From assembly GCA_963813555.1 (NCBI GenBank), contig CAWEZX010000010.1:372001-436000 (forward strand): a stretch of 64,000 nt of DNA, in the 5' to 3' direction. This stretch comes from Roseiarcus sp963813555 (GTDB taxonomy: Bacteria > Pseudomonadota > Alphaproteobacteria > Rhizobiales > Beijerinckiaceae). Shown here piece by piece: positions 26,040 through 34,468 of this stretch. Under the pieces are notes generated by a model. The model worked only from the letters and a program-made list of their open reading frames with translations. It was not told the DNA's origin and ran no database searches. The stretch's first letter is position 1. Every line of letters starts with the position of its first letter. Position numbers and translations under genes: made by a program.

Positions 26040-26723
26040 ATGAGAGTGTTGAGAAACGCCGCTGTAGCCGCCACGATTGTAGCCCTGGGGACTGTTATTG
26101 CAACGAGCGGCGCGCAAGCGGCCCTGCAGACGTTGACTGTCAATATCGATCAATATGCCAGTGCGGTCGATCACACGTTGGGCGAGACTTTAGCCACGGT
26201 GAAGATCTCGGATCTCGCCACTGGCGGCGTTGATGTGAATGTGTCGTTGGACAAGGCGATAGATTTCGCCACCACCGGCGGGCCGCATATCACTTTCGCC
26301 TTTAATTTAGATAAGTCGATATCGTTCAATGATTTGACCTTTACGAACCCATTGAAGTCGGACTTCACCTTTGTTCTCAACAAGAATGCTGGCACGACAT
26401 TTGGCGCCTTCACCGATGGCATCCAGGGCGCTTGGAACGGGACGAACGACCATTTCTCTGGTCCGATCGATTTCGACATTGCCGGTGTGAGCGTGTCTGA
26501 TTTTCTGCAGAACGCCAATAACTATTGGGCTGCGGTGGACGTTCTCGGCTCCGCCGGCACCGGCGAAGCTGGGGGATTGGTTGGGGTCACAACAAGGATC
26601 ACCACCACGAGCGGCGTTCCCGAGCCGTCGACCTGGGCGATGCTGATGCTAGGCTTTGCAGGCCTCGGCTTCGCCGGCTACCGGAAAGCGCATAGCGCGC
26701 GGACCGCCCCGTCGGCCGCCTGA
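26040..26723 (+). CDS. Secreted PEPxxWA-CTERM protein
   Basis: Protein of 227 residues with a signal peptide (RNAAVAATIVALGTVIATSG, AQA cleavage). A beta-rich, Thr/Asp/Asn-rich mature domain follows, and a C-terminal sorting signal VPEPSTWAMLMLGFAGLGFA ends with the basic tail GYRKAH. This is the PEP-CTERM tripartite signal in its PEPxxWA form, recognised by exosortases and linked with exopolysaccharide producers. No exosortase gene is in the window. The ATG at 26040 follows GAGGGACAAG. The mature domain resembles no enzyme I know; a surface or biofilm role is inferred. Confidence 0.85.
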   Translation: MRVLRNAAVAATIVALGTVIATSGAQAALQTLTVNIDQYASAVDHTLGETLATVKISDLATGGVDVNVSLDKAIDFATTGGPHITFAFNLDKSISFNDLTFTNPLKSDFTFVLNKNAGTTFGAFTDGIQGAWNGTNDHFSGPIDFDIAGVSVSDFLQNANNYWAAVDVLGSAGTGEAGGLVGVTTRITTTSGVPEPSTWAMLMLGFAGLGFAGYRKAHSARTAPSAA

Positions 26724-26748
26724 GCCGGCGATTCGGAGGACGTTTGGA

Positions 26749-26777
26749 GGGCCGCTCACAAGCGGCCCTTTCTTTTT
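26749..26777 (+). terminator. Rho-independent terminator after the PEP-CTERM gene
   Basis: Stem GGGCCGCT with loop CACA and perfect complement AGCGGCCC, followed by TTTCTTTTT. It is 25 bp after the stop of the PEP-CTERM gene and just before the convergent GST gene. Confidence 0.9.
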
Positions 26778-26805
26778 GCGCGAGCCGGGCGTTCCGCGCG
26801 CCGCC

Positions 26806-27453
26806 TCAGGCCGCTTTGCGACGCGTGACGTCGGCGTGGAACAGCGGAATTTCCGTCGCCAAAGCCGCGGCGACGCTGGGCCTTGCGCGCATGCGCTCGA
26901 GATAGGCTTTCACGTTCGGATAGAGGGAGAGGTCGATCTGGGGCGTCGCCCGCGTCCAATTCAGGACCGTGGCCAGATAGCCGTCCGCGACGCTGAAGCG
27001 GTCGAGCAGGAACTCCCTTCCTTTCAGCTTGTCGTCGAGATAGGCGAGGCGCGGGGCGTATTTGTTTAGGGTCCAGGCCTTCACATCGGGCGGCGTCTTG
27101 TCGCCGAGCAGCGGCGTCATCAGTCCCTTATGGAGTTCAGAGCTGATAAAGCTTAGCCATTGTCTGAGCTTCGCTCGGCCAATGCGGTCGGCAGCCGGCG
27201 GCGCGAGCTGAGCTTCCGGATATTGCTCAGCGATATATTGCAGGATGGCCGAATTCTCGGTCAGCACGGTTCCGTCGTCGAGCCTCAGCGCCGGCACGTA
27301 GCCGAGCGGATTGATGGCGCGATAGTCGTCGCCCGTCGGAAGGATGCGTCCGGCGTGAGTGTCCACCTCGACGAGGTCAATGACGGCGCCGGCTTCATGG
27401 AGCGCGATGCGAGCCGACATCGAGCAGGCGAGGGGGGCGAAAAAAAGCTCCAT
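26806..27453 (-). CDS. Glutathione S-transferase
   Basis: Protein of 215 residues. The thioredoxin-like N-domain begins MELFFAPLACSMSARIALHE, with Ser or Cys near residue 10-13 as the likely glutathione-activating residue (beta-class-like CS motif). The block YVPALRLDDGTVLTENSAIL is the conserved cis-Pro and gamma-Glu binding region. The helical C-domain follows (FSVADGYLATVLNWTRA with the N-capping box). The ATG at 27453 is preceded by GGAGGATCCC. It is divergent from a TetR-family regulator gene 67 bp away, which probably controls it. Detoxification by glutathione conjugation is the family role; substrate unknown. Confidence 0.9.
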   Translation of the reverse strand: MELFFAPLACSMSARIALHEAGAVIDLVEVDTHAGRILPTGDDYRAINPLGYVPALRLDDGTVLTENSAILQYIAEQYPEAQLAPPAADRIGRAKLRQWLSFISSELHKGLMTPLLGDKTPPDVKAWTLNKYAPRLAYLDDKLKGREFLLDRFSVADGYLATVLNWTRATPQIDLSLYPNVKAYLERMRARPSVAAALATEIPLFHADVTRRKAA

Positions 27454-27520
27454 GGGATCCTCCATTGCAATTTCTGTACTCTTTCGCATATAATGGTAGT
27501 CGTCAAGAGTTTTGTTCAAC

Positions 27521-28174
27521 ATGGTACAAAAAACTGCGCCGCGCGCTCCCAAGGCCGCCTTGCGGCGGCGTGGCCGCCCACGCGCCTTCGAGTCCGAGAC
27601 AGCACTCGCGCAGGCGATGGACGTCTTTTGGAGCGACGGGTTCGCCGCCACCTCGCTTGACGACATCAGCGCGGCGACGGGCTTGAACCGGCCGAGCTTG
27701 TACGGCGCCTTCGGCGACAAGCGCGCGCTCTATCTGCAGGCCTATGGCCAGTACCGCAAGCGCATGAACGAGTCGTTCGCGCCCTTGTTTGCGGCGCGCG
27801 AGCCCCTCCGGGTGAAGCTCAGGCGCATTCTCAACGCCGCGCTTGACCTTTACCTCAGCGGACCGGACGGTCCGCGCGGCTGCTTCACAGTGCTCAGCGC
27901 GGCGTCCGACGCGATCGCCGATCCGGACCTTCATAGCCTCGTCTCGGAGGCGATCGACGGCACCGATCGGGCGTTCGGGCGCCTGTTCGCCGACGCGCGG
28001 GCGGCGGGCGAATTGCCGGAGAGCGCCGATCCGCGCCGGCTGGCGCGCATGGCGTCGGCGACTCTCCACACGTTGTCGATCCGGGCGCGCGCGCGAATTC
28101 CGCGGGCCGAAATACTGCCGATCATCGACGATGCGGTGGCGACCATCTGTGGAGCCGAGAGCGCCTCTGTCTAG
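27521..28174 (+). CDS. TetR/AcrR-family transcriptional regulator (divergent from GST)
   Basis: Protein of 217 residues from the ATG at 27521. The N-terminal DNA-binding domain is clear: RGRPRAFESETALAQAMDVF, then FAATSLDDISAATGLNRPSL and YGAFGDKRALYLQA. The C-terminal ligand domain resembles the TetR_C group with GCFTVLSAASDAIADPDLH. It faces the GST gene with a short shared AT-rich promoter region (27454-27520), the usual arrangement for a local repressor whose ligand is an electrophile or its glutathione adduct (inference). A TTG at 27512 is an alternative start. Confidence 0.88.
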   Translation: MVQKTAPRAPKAALRRRGRPRAFESETALAQAMDVFWSDGFAATSLDDISAATGLNRPSLYGAFGDKRALYLQAYGQYRKRMNESFAPLFAAREPLRVKLRRILNAALDLYLSGPDGPRGCFTVLSAASDAIADPDLHSLVSEAIDGTDRAFGRLFADARAAGELPESADPRRLARMASATLHTLSIRARARIPRAEILPIIDDAVATICGAESASV

Positions 28175-28360
28175 GCTCCGGCTCTCAATCGATGCGCCGC
28201 CCGCCTCCTCCGCCGCCCTGGACGCCCGGCTTGGTCGGCTAGCGCGAGCACGCGAGCGAAGGCGACGCGCCTTCGCGTTTCTATTCTGGCCGGTTCGCAG
28301 AGCGGCGGTCCTTGCGCCAATCGGAGGCCGCCACCGCGAGGCCATGCCATGATTGCTCAC

Positions 28361-28389
28361 TTGACAACATACCGACTGGTTGGTATGAA
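28361..28389 (+). promoter_or_regulatory. Promoter with overlapping TetR-type operator upstream of the DUF899 operon
   Basis: TTGACA at 28361-28366 and TATGAA at 28384-28389 are separated by 17 bp, a good housekeeping promoter. The spacer contains the imperfect palindrome CATACCGACTGGTTGGTATG (28368-28387). Its ATACC...GGTAT arms with an AC/GT core are the form bound by many TetR-family repressors. The operon downstream encodes a TetR protein (29307-29954), so autorepression is likely. The leader to the first start codon is about 110 bp. Confidence 0.75.
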
Positions 28390-28500
28390 AAGCGGCAGAG
28401 CAACCCGATTCAAATTTCATACTCGCCCAATTCTCCGAAGGGGCCGAGCGGGCGACCGCCGGCCCTCAATGGGGATCGGGCGACTGGAGGAGGACAGGCG

Positions 28501-29289
28501 ATGGAGTCTCATCCGATCGTATCGCGGCAAGAGTGGCTGGCTGCACGCATTGCGCTTCTGGAGCGCGAGAAGGCTTTGACCCGACATCGCGACCAGATTT
28601 CGGCCGAGCGTCTGGCGCTCCCTTGGGTTCGGGTCGAGAAGGAGTATCTCTTCGACGGACCCGAAGGGAAGCTGACGTTGTCCGATCTCTTTCGAGGGAA
28701 CAGCCAACTTTACATCAAGCATTTCATGATGGCGCCCGGCGCGCAGCATCAGTGCGTCGGGTGTTCGCTCGAAGTCGACCATATAGCAGGCATTCTGCCT
28801 CACCTTGAGAATCACGACGTCAGCTATGCGGTCGTCGCGCGAGCGCCGATCGAGGAGATCGAAGTCGTCCGCAAGCGGATGGACTGGAAATTCCTCTGGG
28901 TCTCCTCCTTCCGCAGCGACTTCAACTATGACTTCAATGTCTCGTTCAAGCCGGAGGACGTCGCCGCCGGGCGCGCGCAGTACAATTTTCGGCTCGCGCC
29001 GGAATGGGCGGCCAATATCCAGGACTTGTCGGGCCGCAGCGTTTTTTACAAGAACGAAGCCGGCGAGATCTTCCACACTTATTCGGCGTACGGGCGCGGC
29101 GGAGAGGAAGCGCTCGGAATCTACGGCATCCTCGACGGAACGCCGAAAGGTCGCAATGAGACGGGTCCCTATCATTCTCTGGGCGATTGGGCGCGGCCGC
29201 GCAACATGTACGGGAAAGGCGGCGAGGTCGAAGCCAACGGCCGCTACCACGCGCCGTCGTGCGGTTGCCCGGCGCATGCCGCAGCTTAA
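28501..29289 (+). CDS. DUF899 thioredoxin-fold protein (first copy)
   Basis: Protein of 262 residues. The ATG at 28501 follows GGAGGACAGGCG. DUF899 (AhpC/TSA-like thioredoxin fold) is shown by VSRQEWLAARIALLEREKAL, then YLFDGPEGKLTLSDLFRGNS, the cysteine pair CVGC in QHQCVGCSLEVDHI, and VSSFRSDFNYDFNVSF. The C-terminus (YHAPSCGCPAHAAA) has a second CGC group. The pair CVGC suggests redox chemistry, but no substrate is established for DUF899. It is the first gene of an operon with the TetR gene that follows 17 bp later, under the promoter-operator at 28361. A second DUF899 lies at 32441. Confidence 0.85.
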   Translation: MESHPIVSRQEWLAARIALLEREKALTRHRDQISAERLALPWVRVEKEYLFDGPEGKLTLSDLFRGNSQLYIKHFMMAPGAQHQCVGCSLEVDHIAGILPHLENHDVSYAVVARAPIEEIEVVRKRMDWKFLWVSSFRSDFNYDFNVSFKPEDVAAGRAQYNFRLAPEWAANIQDLSGRSVFYKNEAGEIFHTYSAYGRGGEEALGIYGILDGTPKGRNETGPYHSLGDWARPRNMYGKGGEVEANGRYHAPSCGCPAHAAA

Positions 29290-29306
29290 ACCTGACCGCG
29301 CAGGCG

Positions 29307-29954
29307 ATGGCGACGATGGCGAAGTCCAGCAAGGCGGCGATGGCCGGGACTTCGGGGCAGAAGCTGCTCGACGCCGCCGACCACGTGATCCGCTCCAAGG
29401 GCTATTCGGCCGCGCGGGTGGAGGACATCTGCGCCGAAGCGGGTCTCACCAAAGGCGCGTTCTTCCATCATTTTGAAAGCAAGGAAGCCTGCGCAATCGC
29501 CGCGGCGGCGCATTTCGCCGCCAACGCCGACGCGCTGTTTGACGCCGCGCCCTATAGCCATTTGCCCGACGCAAGAGCGCGTGTTCTTGGCTACGTCGAT
29601 TTCCGCAAGGCCATCCTTCAGGGCGAACTGCCTGAGTTCACCTGCCTTCTCGGCACGATGGTGCAGGAGGCCTACGACTCCCATCCGGCAATTCGCGCCG
29701 CCTGCGACCGTTACCTCAGCGAGCACGCCGAGCGGCTCGAAGCTGACTTTTCTGAGGCCAAGGCGCGCTATGCGCCGGAGGCCGCATGGACGCCGGAAAG
29801 CGCTGCGCTCTATTCCCAGGCTGTCCTCCAGGGCGCGTTCATTCTCGCCAAGGCCAAGCACGGCCCTAAAGTCGCCGCGGACTGCCTTGATCATCTCAAG
29901 CGTTATTTCGAGACGCTTCTGCCAATTGGCGGGGCGGAACACCCGGCGCCCTAG
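29307..29954 (+). CDS. TetR-family regulator of the DUF899 operon
   Basis: Protein of 215 residues. The helix-turn-helix domain is GQKLLDAADHVIRSKGYSAA, then RVEDICAEAGLTKGAFFHHF and ESKEACAIAAA. This is the subgroup with a conserved AFFHHFxSKE recognition region. The C-terminal domain contains GCLLGTMVQE-type sequence (FTCLLGTMVQEAYDSHPAI). The ATG at 29307 is the first of three close starts (others at 29316 and 29340). It lies 17 bp after the DUF899 gene and probably binds the palindrome at 28368-28387. The VOC gene follows after 26 bp, so the operon may extend to 33538. Confidence 0.87.
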   Translation: MATMAKSSKAAMAGTSGQKLLDAADHVIRSKGYSAARVEDICAEAGLTKGAFFHHFESKEACAIAAAAHFAANADALFDAAPYSHLPDARARVLGYVDFRKAILQGELPEFTCLLGTMVQEAYDSHPAIRAACDRYLSEHAERLEADFSEAKARYAPEAAWTPESAALYSQAVLQGAFILAKAKHGPKVAADCLDHLKRYFETLLPIGGAEHPAP

Positions 29955-29980
29955 CGCGTTGCCCAACGTGGAGAGGACCC

Positions 29981-30457
29981 ATGACCGAGCAAAAAATCAT
30001 GCCCTGTCTTTGGTTCGATTTCAAAGCCGAGGAGGCGGTCGCGCACTACCTGTCGATCTTCCCGAACAGCCGCATCCTATCGACCACGCACTACGGCGAG
30101 GCCGGCCCCGGCCGGAAAGGGGCCGTGATGACGATTTTCTTCGAGATCGACGGCCAGCGTCTTTTGGCGCTGAACGGCGGGCCGCAATACAAATTCACGC
30201 CCGCGCTCTCGCTCATTGTGAACTGCGACAACCAGGCTGAAATCGACGCGCTGTGGGAGAAGCTTGCGGAGGGCGGCGAGCATGTCCAGTGCGGCTGGCT
30301 CACCGACAAATTCGGCGTCTCCTGGCAAATCGTTCCGCGCAAGCTGCCGGAGCTTCTGGGTCGCGACGCTGAGCGTACCGATCGCGTCATGCGGGCGGTC
30401 ATGAGCATGAAGAAGCTCGACATTGCGCAAATGGAACAGGCGGCGTCGCCGCAGTAG
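29981..30457 (+). CDS. PhnB-like VOC-family protein
   Basis: Protein of 158 residues of the PhnB / 3-demethylubiquinone-methyltransferase-like VOC group. It starts MTEQKIMPCLWFDFKAEEAV, then AHYLSIFPNSRI, with the middle block FFEIDGQRLLALNGGPQYKF and FTDxFGVSWQIVPR-type sequence (LTDKFGVSWQIVPRKLPELL). The fold binds a metal and small substrates; despite the historical name, these are not methyltransferases. The start at 29981 follows GGAGAGGACCC. It is probably co-transcribed with the DUF899-TetR pair. Confidence 0.87.
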   Translation: MTEQKIMPCLWFDFKAEEAVAHYLSIFPNSRILSTTHYGEAGPGRKGAVMTIFFEIDGQRLLALNGGPQYKFTPALSLIVNCDNQAEIDALWEKLAEGGEHVQCGWLTDKFGVSWQIVPRKLPELLGRDAERTDRVMRAVMSMKKLDIAQMEQAASPQ

Positions 30458-30541
30458 GCGTCAAGCGTAACAGGTCGAATTCCTCAGCCGGGGCCGCGTG
30501 CCTTCCGGAAGACGAAGCATCCGGTGCGATGGAGGATCGGC

Positions 30542-31510
30542 ATGGCCAGCGACATCTTCGCTTTCTACGCCTCCCAAAGTCCAATGACCGAGCCTGGCGA
30601 GGGGAGCGCGCTCTTCGAACCGCTTCCCAATGACGTGGCCGCCTTGACCCGCGTCATCCAAGGCCTGGGCATATATGACGTGATCGCGCACGATTTTTAC
30701 GGGTTCGAGGTTCCGGAAGATCGCCTGACCGAGATCCATTTGCGCCCGATCGCCCAGCGCCTCTCGCGCATCATGGAGCTCGATGACCGGCCTTTGCCTA
30801 TCGCGAGGCCGCCCGAGCGTCGCGTCCTGGGGCGCTGCAATGCGTTCGCGCTCATGCTTGTGACGATGCTGCGCGCCAAAGGGGTCCCGGCGCGCTCGCG
30901 CGGTGGATTCGCCGCCTATTTCAATCCTCCCAATTTCGAGGACCATTGGGTGTGTGAATACTGGGATGCATACGAGCGCCGATGGCGTCTAGCCGACTCG
31001 CAGATCGATGACGTCTGGCGGCGAAGGCTCGATATCCGCTGCGATACGCTCGATCTGCCTCGGACCCAGTTTCTGAGCGCTTCCGACGCTTGGCGGCGAT
31101 GCCGCAGCGGCGAATCGGACGAGCGGTTCGGCATCTCGTTCGCGGGCCTTCGCGGACTCTGGTTCGTCGCCGGCAGCCTCGTCCGCGACCTGGCGGCGCT
31201 GAACAAAATGGAGATGGCGCCCTGGGACGTCTGGGGAGCGCAGCCCCAGCCACGACAGGAATTCGACCTCGCGTTTTTTGATGAGCTGGCCGCGCTGACG
31301 CGCGACCCAGGCCAAACATTCGCCGAGCTAAGGCGGCGCTACGACGAGGATGACGCGCTGCGCGTGCCGCCGACCGTCTTCAACGCGCTCAATGGACGGC
31401 GCGAAGCGATCAATCGGCCGACACAATCGAGGCCGACAATAGCGTCTTCTGGAGTGCGTCGTGATGACGAACGCGACGGTCAATTGCAGCAGGCGTTCAC
31501 GCCAAACTGA
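30542..31510 (+). CDS. Transglutaminase-like cysteine-peptidase-fold protein
   Basis: Protein of 322 residues. The core has a likely Cys-His-Asp triad: Cys99 in LGRCNAFALMLVTMLRAKGV, His135 in FEDHWVCEYWD, and Asp152 in RWRLADSQID. This is the order and spacing of transglutaminase-like domains. The C-terminal 150 residues are helical and unassigned. There is no signal peptide, so it is cytoplasmic. The ATG at 30542 is preceded by GGAGGATCGGC. It is 11 bp upstream of the double-VOC gene and in the same run. Substrate unknown; peptidase, amidase or transferase activity are all possible. Confidence 0.75.
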   Translation: MASDIFAFYASQSPMTEPGEGSALFEPLPNDVAALTRVIQGLGIYDVIAHDFYGFEVPEDRLTEIHLRPIAQRLSRIMELDDRPLPIARPPERRVLGRCNAFALMLVTMLRAKGVPARSRGGFAAYFNPPNFEDHWVCEYWDAYERRWRLADSQIDDVWRRRLDIRCDTLDLPRTQFLSASDAWRRCRSGESDERFGISFAGLRGLWFVAGSLVRDLAALNKMEMAPWDVWGAQPQPRQEFDLAFFDELAALTRDPGQTFAELRRRYDEDDALRVPPTVFNALNGRREAINRPTQSRPTIASSGVRRDDERDGQLQQAFTPN

Positions 31511-31521
31511 AGGAGGAAAAC

Positions 31522-32307
31522 ATGGCCAACGCAACTCAATCGGACGTGCTCGGCAAATTCGTCTGGTACGATCAGATGTCGAACGATCTTCCCGGCGCCG
31601 AGAAGTTCTACTCGAAGGTCGTCGGCTGGAGCCTCGCCCCCAACACCATGAACTCGCAGAAATACACGCTGCTCAAGACTGGCGAGAACATGGTCGGCGG
31701 GCTGATGCCGATCCCTGAGGACGCCGCCAAGATGGGCGTGCGCCCCGCGTGGATGGGCTATATCGCGGTCGACGACGTCAAGGCTTGCGCCGACAAGGTG
31801 AAAGCCGCCGGCGGCGTTATCCATCGGCCGCCGACCGAGATCCCCAACGTCGGAACCTTCGCGGTCGCCGGCGATCCGAGCGGGGCGGGGTTCCTGCTGT
31901 TCAAAGGCGAAGGCGATGAGGCGCCGACGCAAGAGCCCATGAAGCCCGGCTATATCGGCTGGCACGAGCTGCACGGCGGCGATCCGGAGAAGTCCTTCGC
32001 CTTCTACTCGGGCCTGTTCGGCTGGACCAAGGGCGAAGCAATCCAGATGGGCCCCATGGGGACCTACCAGATCTTCAGCACCAAGGGTCAGCAGTCCGGC
32101 GGCATGATGAAGAAGATGGACCAGGAGCCTGCCGCGCGTTGGCTCTACTACATTTCCGTTGACGCGATCGACGCGGCCCAAGAGCGGGTGAAGTCAGCAG
32201 GCGGTCAGGTGATCCACGGGCCGATGGAGGTTCCCGGCGGGGCGTGGATCATCAATGGCATCGATCCGCAGGGCGCGATGTTCGCGCTCGTCGCGCCGAA
32301 GAGATAG
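31522..32307 (+). CDS. Double VOC (glyoxalase-like) protein
   Basis: Protein of 261 residues with two VOC repeats. Residues about 10-130 begin FVWYDQMSNDLPGAEKFYSK, and residues about 140-258 begin IGWHELHGGDPEKSFAFYSG. Each repeat ends with a DPxGAxF strand (GDPSGAGFLLF and IDPQGAMFALV). This pattern matches the group described as hydroxylase-like or CFP-30/27-like glyoxalase proteins. The start at 31522 follows GGAGGAAAAC. It likely takes part in detoxification with the neighbouring genes; the substrate is not known. Confidence 0.88.
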   Translation: MANATQSDVLGKFVWYDQMSNDLPGAEKFYSKVVGWSLAPNTMNSQKYTLLKTGENMVGGLMPIPEDAAKMGVRPAWMGYIAVDDVKACADKVKAAGGVIHRPPTEIPNVGTFAVAGDPSGAGFLLFKGEGDEAPTQEPMKPGYIGWHELHGGDPEKSFAFYSGLFGWTKGEAIQMGPMGTYQIFSTKGQQSGGMMKKMDQEPAARWLYYISVDAIDAAQERVKSAGGQVIHGPMEVPGGAWIINGIDPQGAMFALVAPKR

Positions 32308-32440
32308 GCGTATCGGACCGCTCCTCGTTCAAGCCGCCTCGAGGGCGCAAAGCGTCGCCCTGGAGGATTCTGGCGGCTCGCGTTCGCGGGCCGTCGGCAC
32401 GGCTGATTCCAGCTTTGATCAATCGTCAGGAGATTGCCCG

Positions 32441-33166
32441 ATGAACGTTCAAACTCAGGCTCTCAAGCCAGCCGCCGAGCTCGCCCGGCTCGATCCGGTG
32501 CAGTTCCCAAACGAGAGCGCCGAATATCGCGCCGCCCGCACGGCGCTGCTCGCGGAGGAGATCGAACTTCGCCGGCACATCGAGCGCGTCGCAGCGCAGC
32601 GACGTGCGCTGCCGCCGGGCGGTCCGGTCATCGGCGACTATCGCTTCGAGGGCGAGAAAGGAGCGGTCGACTTTGCCGGATTGTTCGAGGACAAAGAGAC
32701 GCTCGCCATCTACAGCTACATGTTCGGGCCTGAGCGCGCTCGCCCGTGCCCCATGTGCACCAACCTTTTGGGCGCGTGGGAGGGCAATGCGGCCGACATT
32801 GGGCAGAGGATGTCGCTCGCCGTCGTCGCGCGCTCGCCGATCGAACGCCTGATGGCGTGGAAGAAAGAGCGCGGCTGGCGCGACCTGCGCCTCTACAGCG
32901 ATCTCAATGGCGCCTATTCCCGCGACTATTTCGGCATCCTGCCGAATGGCTCGGAAGTCCCGTCCTTCAATGTCTTCACGCGCCGCGGCGGAACGATCCG
33001 CCACTTCTGGGGCGGCGAGATGACGGCCTTGACAACGGACCCCGGGCAGGATCCGCGCGGCGCGCCCGACCCGGCGCCGCTGTGGATGGTGCTCGACTGC
33101 ACGCCGGAAGGCCGCGGCGCGGACTGGTATCCGAAGCTCGAGTACGTCCAAACGTCCGCAAACTGA
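32441..33166 (+). CDS. DUF899 thioredoxin-fold protein (second copy)
   Basis: Protein of 241 residues from the ATG at 32441, preceded by CAGGAGATTGCCCG. The DUF899 features are EYRAARTALLAEEIELRRHI and the pair CPMC in ERARPCPMCTNLLGAWEG. VVARSPIERLMAWKKERGWR, then DLRLYSDLNGAYSRDY, follow, with a C-terminal FNVFTRRGGTIRHFW. Compared with the first copy it is shorter and lacks the CGC tail. The intercopy identity is low, so they are distinct paralogues rather than a recent duplicate. It is followed after 12 bp by the YciI-like gene. Confidence 0.85.
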   Translation: MNVQTQALKPAAELARLDPVQFPNESAEYRAARTALLAEEIELRRHIERVAAQRRALPPGGPVIGDYRFEGEKGAVDFAGLFEDKETLAIYSYMFGPERARPCPMCTNLLGAWEGNAADIGQRMSLAVVARSPIERLMAWKKERGWRDLRLYSDLNGAYSRDYFGILPNGSEVPSFNVFTRRGGTIRHFWGGEMTALTTDPGQDPRGAPDPAPLWMVLDCTPEGRGADWYPKLEYVQTSAN

Positions 33167-33178
33167 TCGGAGAATGCG

Positions 33179-33538
33179 ATGCGCGTCATGGTGATCGTCA
33201 AGGCGACCCAAGATTCCGAGGCCGGCGGCAAGCCGCCCGACGAACTGTTGGCGGAGATGGGCGCATTCAACCAGGCGCTCATCGACGCCGGATTGTTCGT
33301 CGACGCGGGCGGGGTCAAGGAGAGCCGCAAGGGCGCGCGCGTCGCCCTTTCCGGCAAGCAGCGCACGGTGACCATGGGACCGTTCCCGAATGTCGACGAG
33401 CTTGCCGCGGGCTACTGGATCTGGAAGGTCAAGGACCTCGACGAGGCGATCGACTGGGTCAAGCGCTGCCCCAACCCGATGCCGGGACCCTCGGTCATAG
33501 AGATCCGAGAGATGTTCGAAATGGACGATTTTCGCTGA
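33179..33538 (+). CDS. YCII/DGPF-family protein
   Basis: Protein of 119 residues of the YCII-related (DGPF) group. It reads MRVMVIVKATQDSEAGGKPP, then ELLAEMGAFNQALIDAG, TMGPFPNVDELAAGYWIWKV and KDLDEAIDWVKRCPNPM. Proteins of this type are small dimeric alpha/beta-barrel enzymes or accessory proteins, often next to ECF sigma factors or VOC proteins; no sigma factor is present here. The start at 33179 follows GGAGAATGCG. It is the last gene of the detoxification-type run. A short peptide-like frame just after it (ending KALDAP at about 33629) may be a remnant of another gene. Confidence 0.87.
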   Translation: MRVMVIVKATQDSEAGGKPPDELLAEMGAFNQALIDAGLFVDAGGVKESRKGARVALSGKQRTVTMGPFPNVDELAAGYWIWKVKDLDEAIDWVKRCPNPMPGPSVIEIREMFEMDDFR

Positions 33539-33789
33539 GCGGCGACCGGCGCGCGCATCTTAAAGGAGAAAGTCGCCGCCGAGATCATCGCGCTCGGCCC
33601 AACCCAAATGAAGGCGCTCGACGCGCCGTAAAGGGCCTCAGGCGAGGTACATCGACCGGATAATGTAATGGCGACGATCGATCGTTGACAACTTCGCCTC
33701 GTCTCTTGTCTTCACCGCGCCAACGAATAGCATTAGGGAACGCCAACAGTCCTTCGCTTGATGGGCGAAGGCGTTCAAACGGCGCGGGC

Positions 33790-34446
33790 ATGACAAAAGC
33801 AAAAACGCCGACCACCGCCGCATTCGTCAGCCAGAAGGGGGGCGTGGGCAAAAGCGCGCTCGCTCGCCTGCTGGCGGTTGGCGCGATCCATCGCGGGCGT
33901 AAGACGCTGCTCGCCGACTTCGATCTCGATCAGTTGACCTGCGTCGAATGGGGCGCGCTGCGTTTGCGCGCCAGCCTCGAGCCGGAGGTCGACACGCGCG
34001 CGTTCAAGAGCCTGAAGAAGCTGCGCCGGGAGGACGGCGTCGCCGATTTCATCGTCGCCGACACCCGCGGCCTCGCCGACGATCTGTCGACTGAAATCGC
34101 CGAGGATAGCGATGTCGTCTTCCTGCCGACCGGCGCATCGGGCGACGACCTGAGGCCCACGCTTTCGCTCGCGCGCAAGCTCGCGCGGCGCGGCGCGGAG
34201 GGACGCCTCGTGCTTGTCTTGTCGAAGGTCGGCCGCTCGGAGACGCAATTCGCCAAAGCGGTCGAAACGATCGAGGACGCCGGCTTCGAGCTCCTCAGTG
34301 AACATTGGCCGCAGCGCGACGGCTTCCAGGCCGATCTCGATTCCGGACGCGCCGGCCGCGAGGCGCGCAATCCCTATCTGCGCGAGATCGCCGAGCGGAT
34401 GGAGGAGGCTCTCTGGACGCGCACGATGAAGGCGAAGCCGCGTTGA
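33790..34446 (+). CDS. ParA/MinD-family ATPase, orphan
   Basis: Protein of 218 residues with a deviant Walker A motif KGGVGKSA (Lys at about 17 and 21), the switch block LLADFDLDQLTCVEW, and a Walker B-type VADTRGLADD. It belongs to the ParA superfamily, most like the small orphan CobQ/CobB/MinD-type ATPases. There is no parB, parS-like palindrome, chemotaxis gene or cellulose operon beside it. The start at 33790 lacks a strong ribosome binding site. Its cargo cannot be inferred. It converges with a methyltransferase gene. Confidence 0.85.
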   Translation: MTKAKTPTTAAFVSQKGGVGKSALARLLAVGAIHRGRKTLLADFDLDQLTCVEWGALRLRASLEPEVDTRAFKSLKKLRREDGVADFIVADTRGLADDLSTEIAEDSDVVFLPTGASGDDLRPTLSLARKLARRGAEGRLVLVLSKVGRSETQFAKAVETIEDAGFELLSEHWPQRDGFQADLDSGRAGREARNPYLREIAERMEEALWTRTMKAKPR

Positions 34447-34468
34447 TGAACCGGCCTGGCGGTCGACG

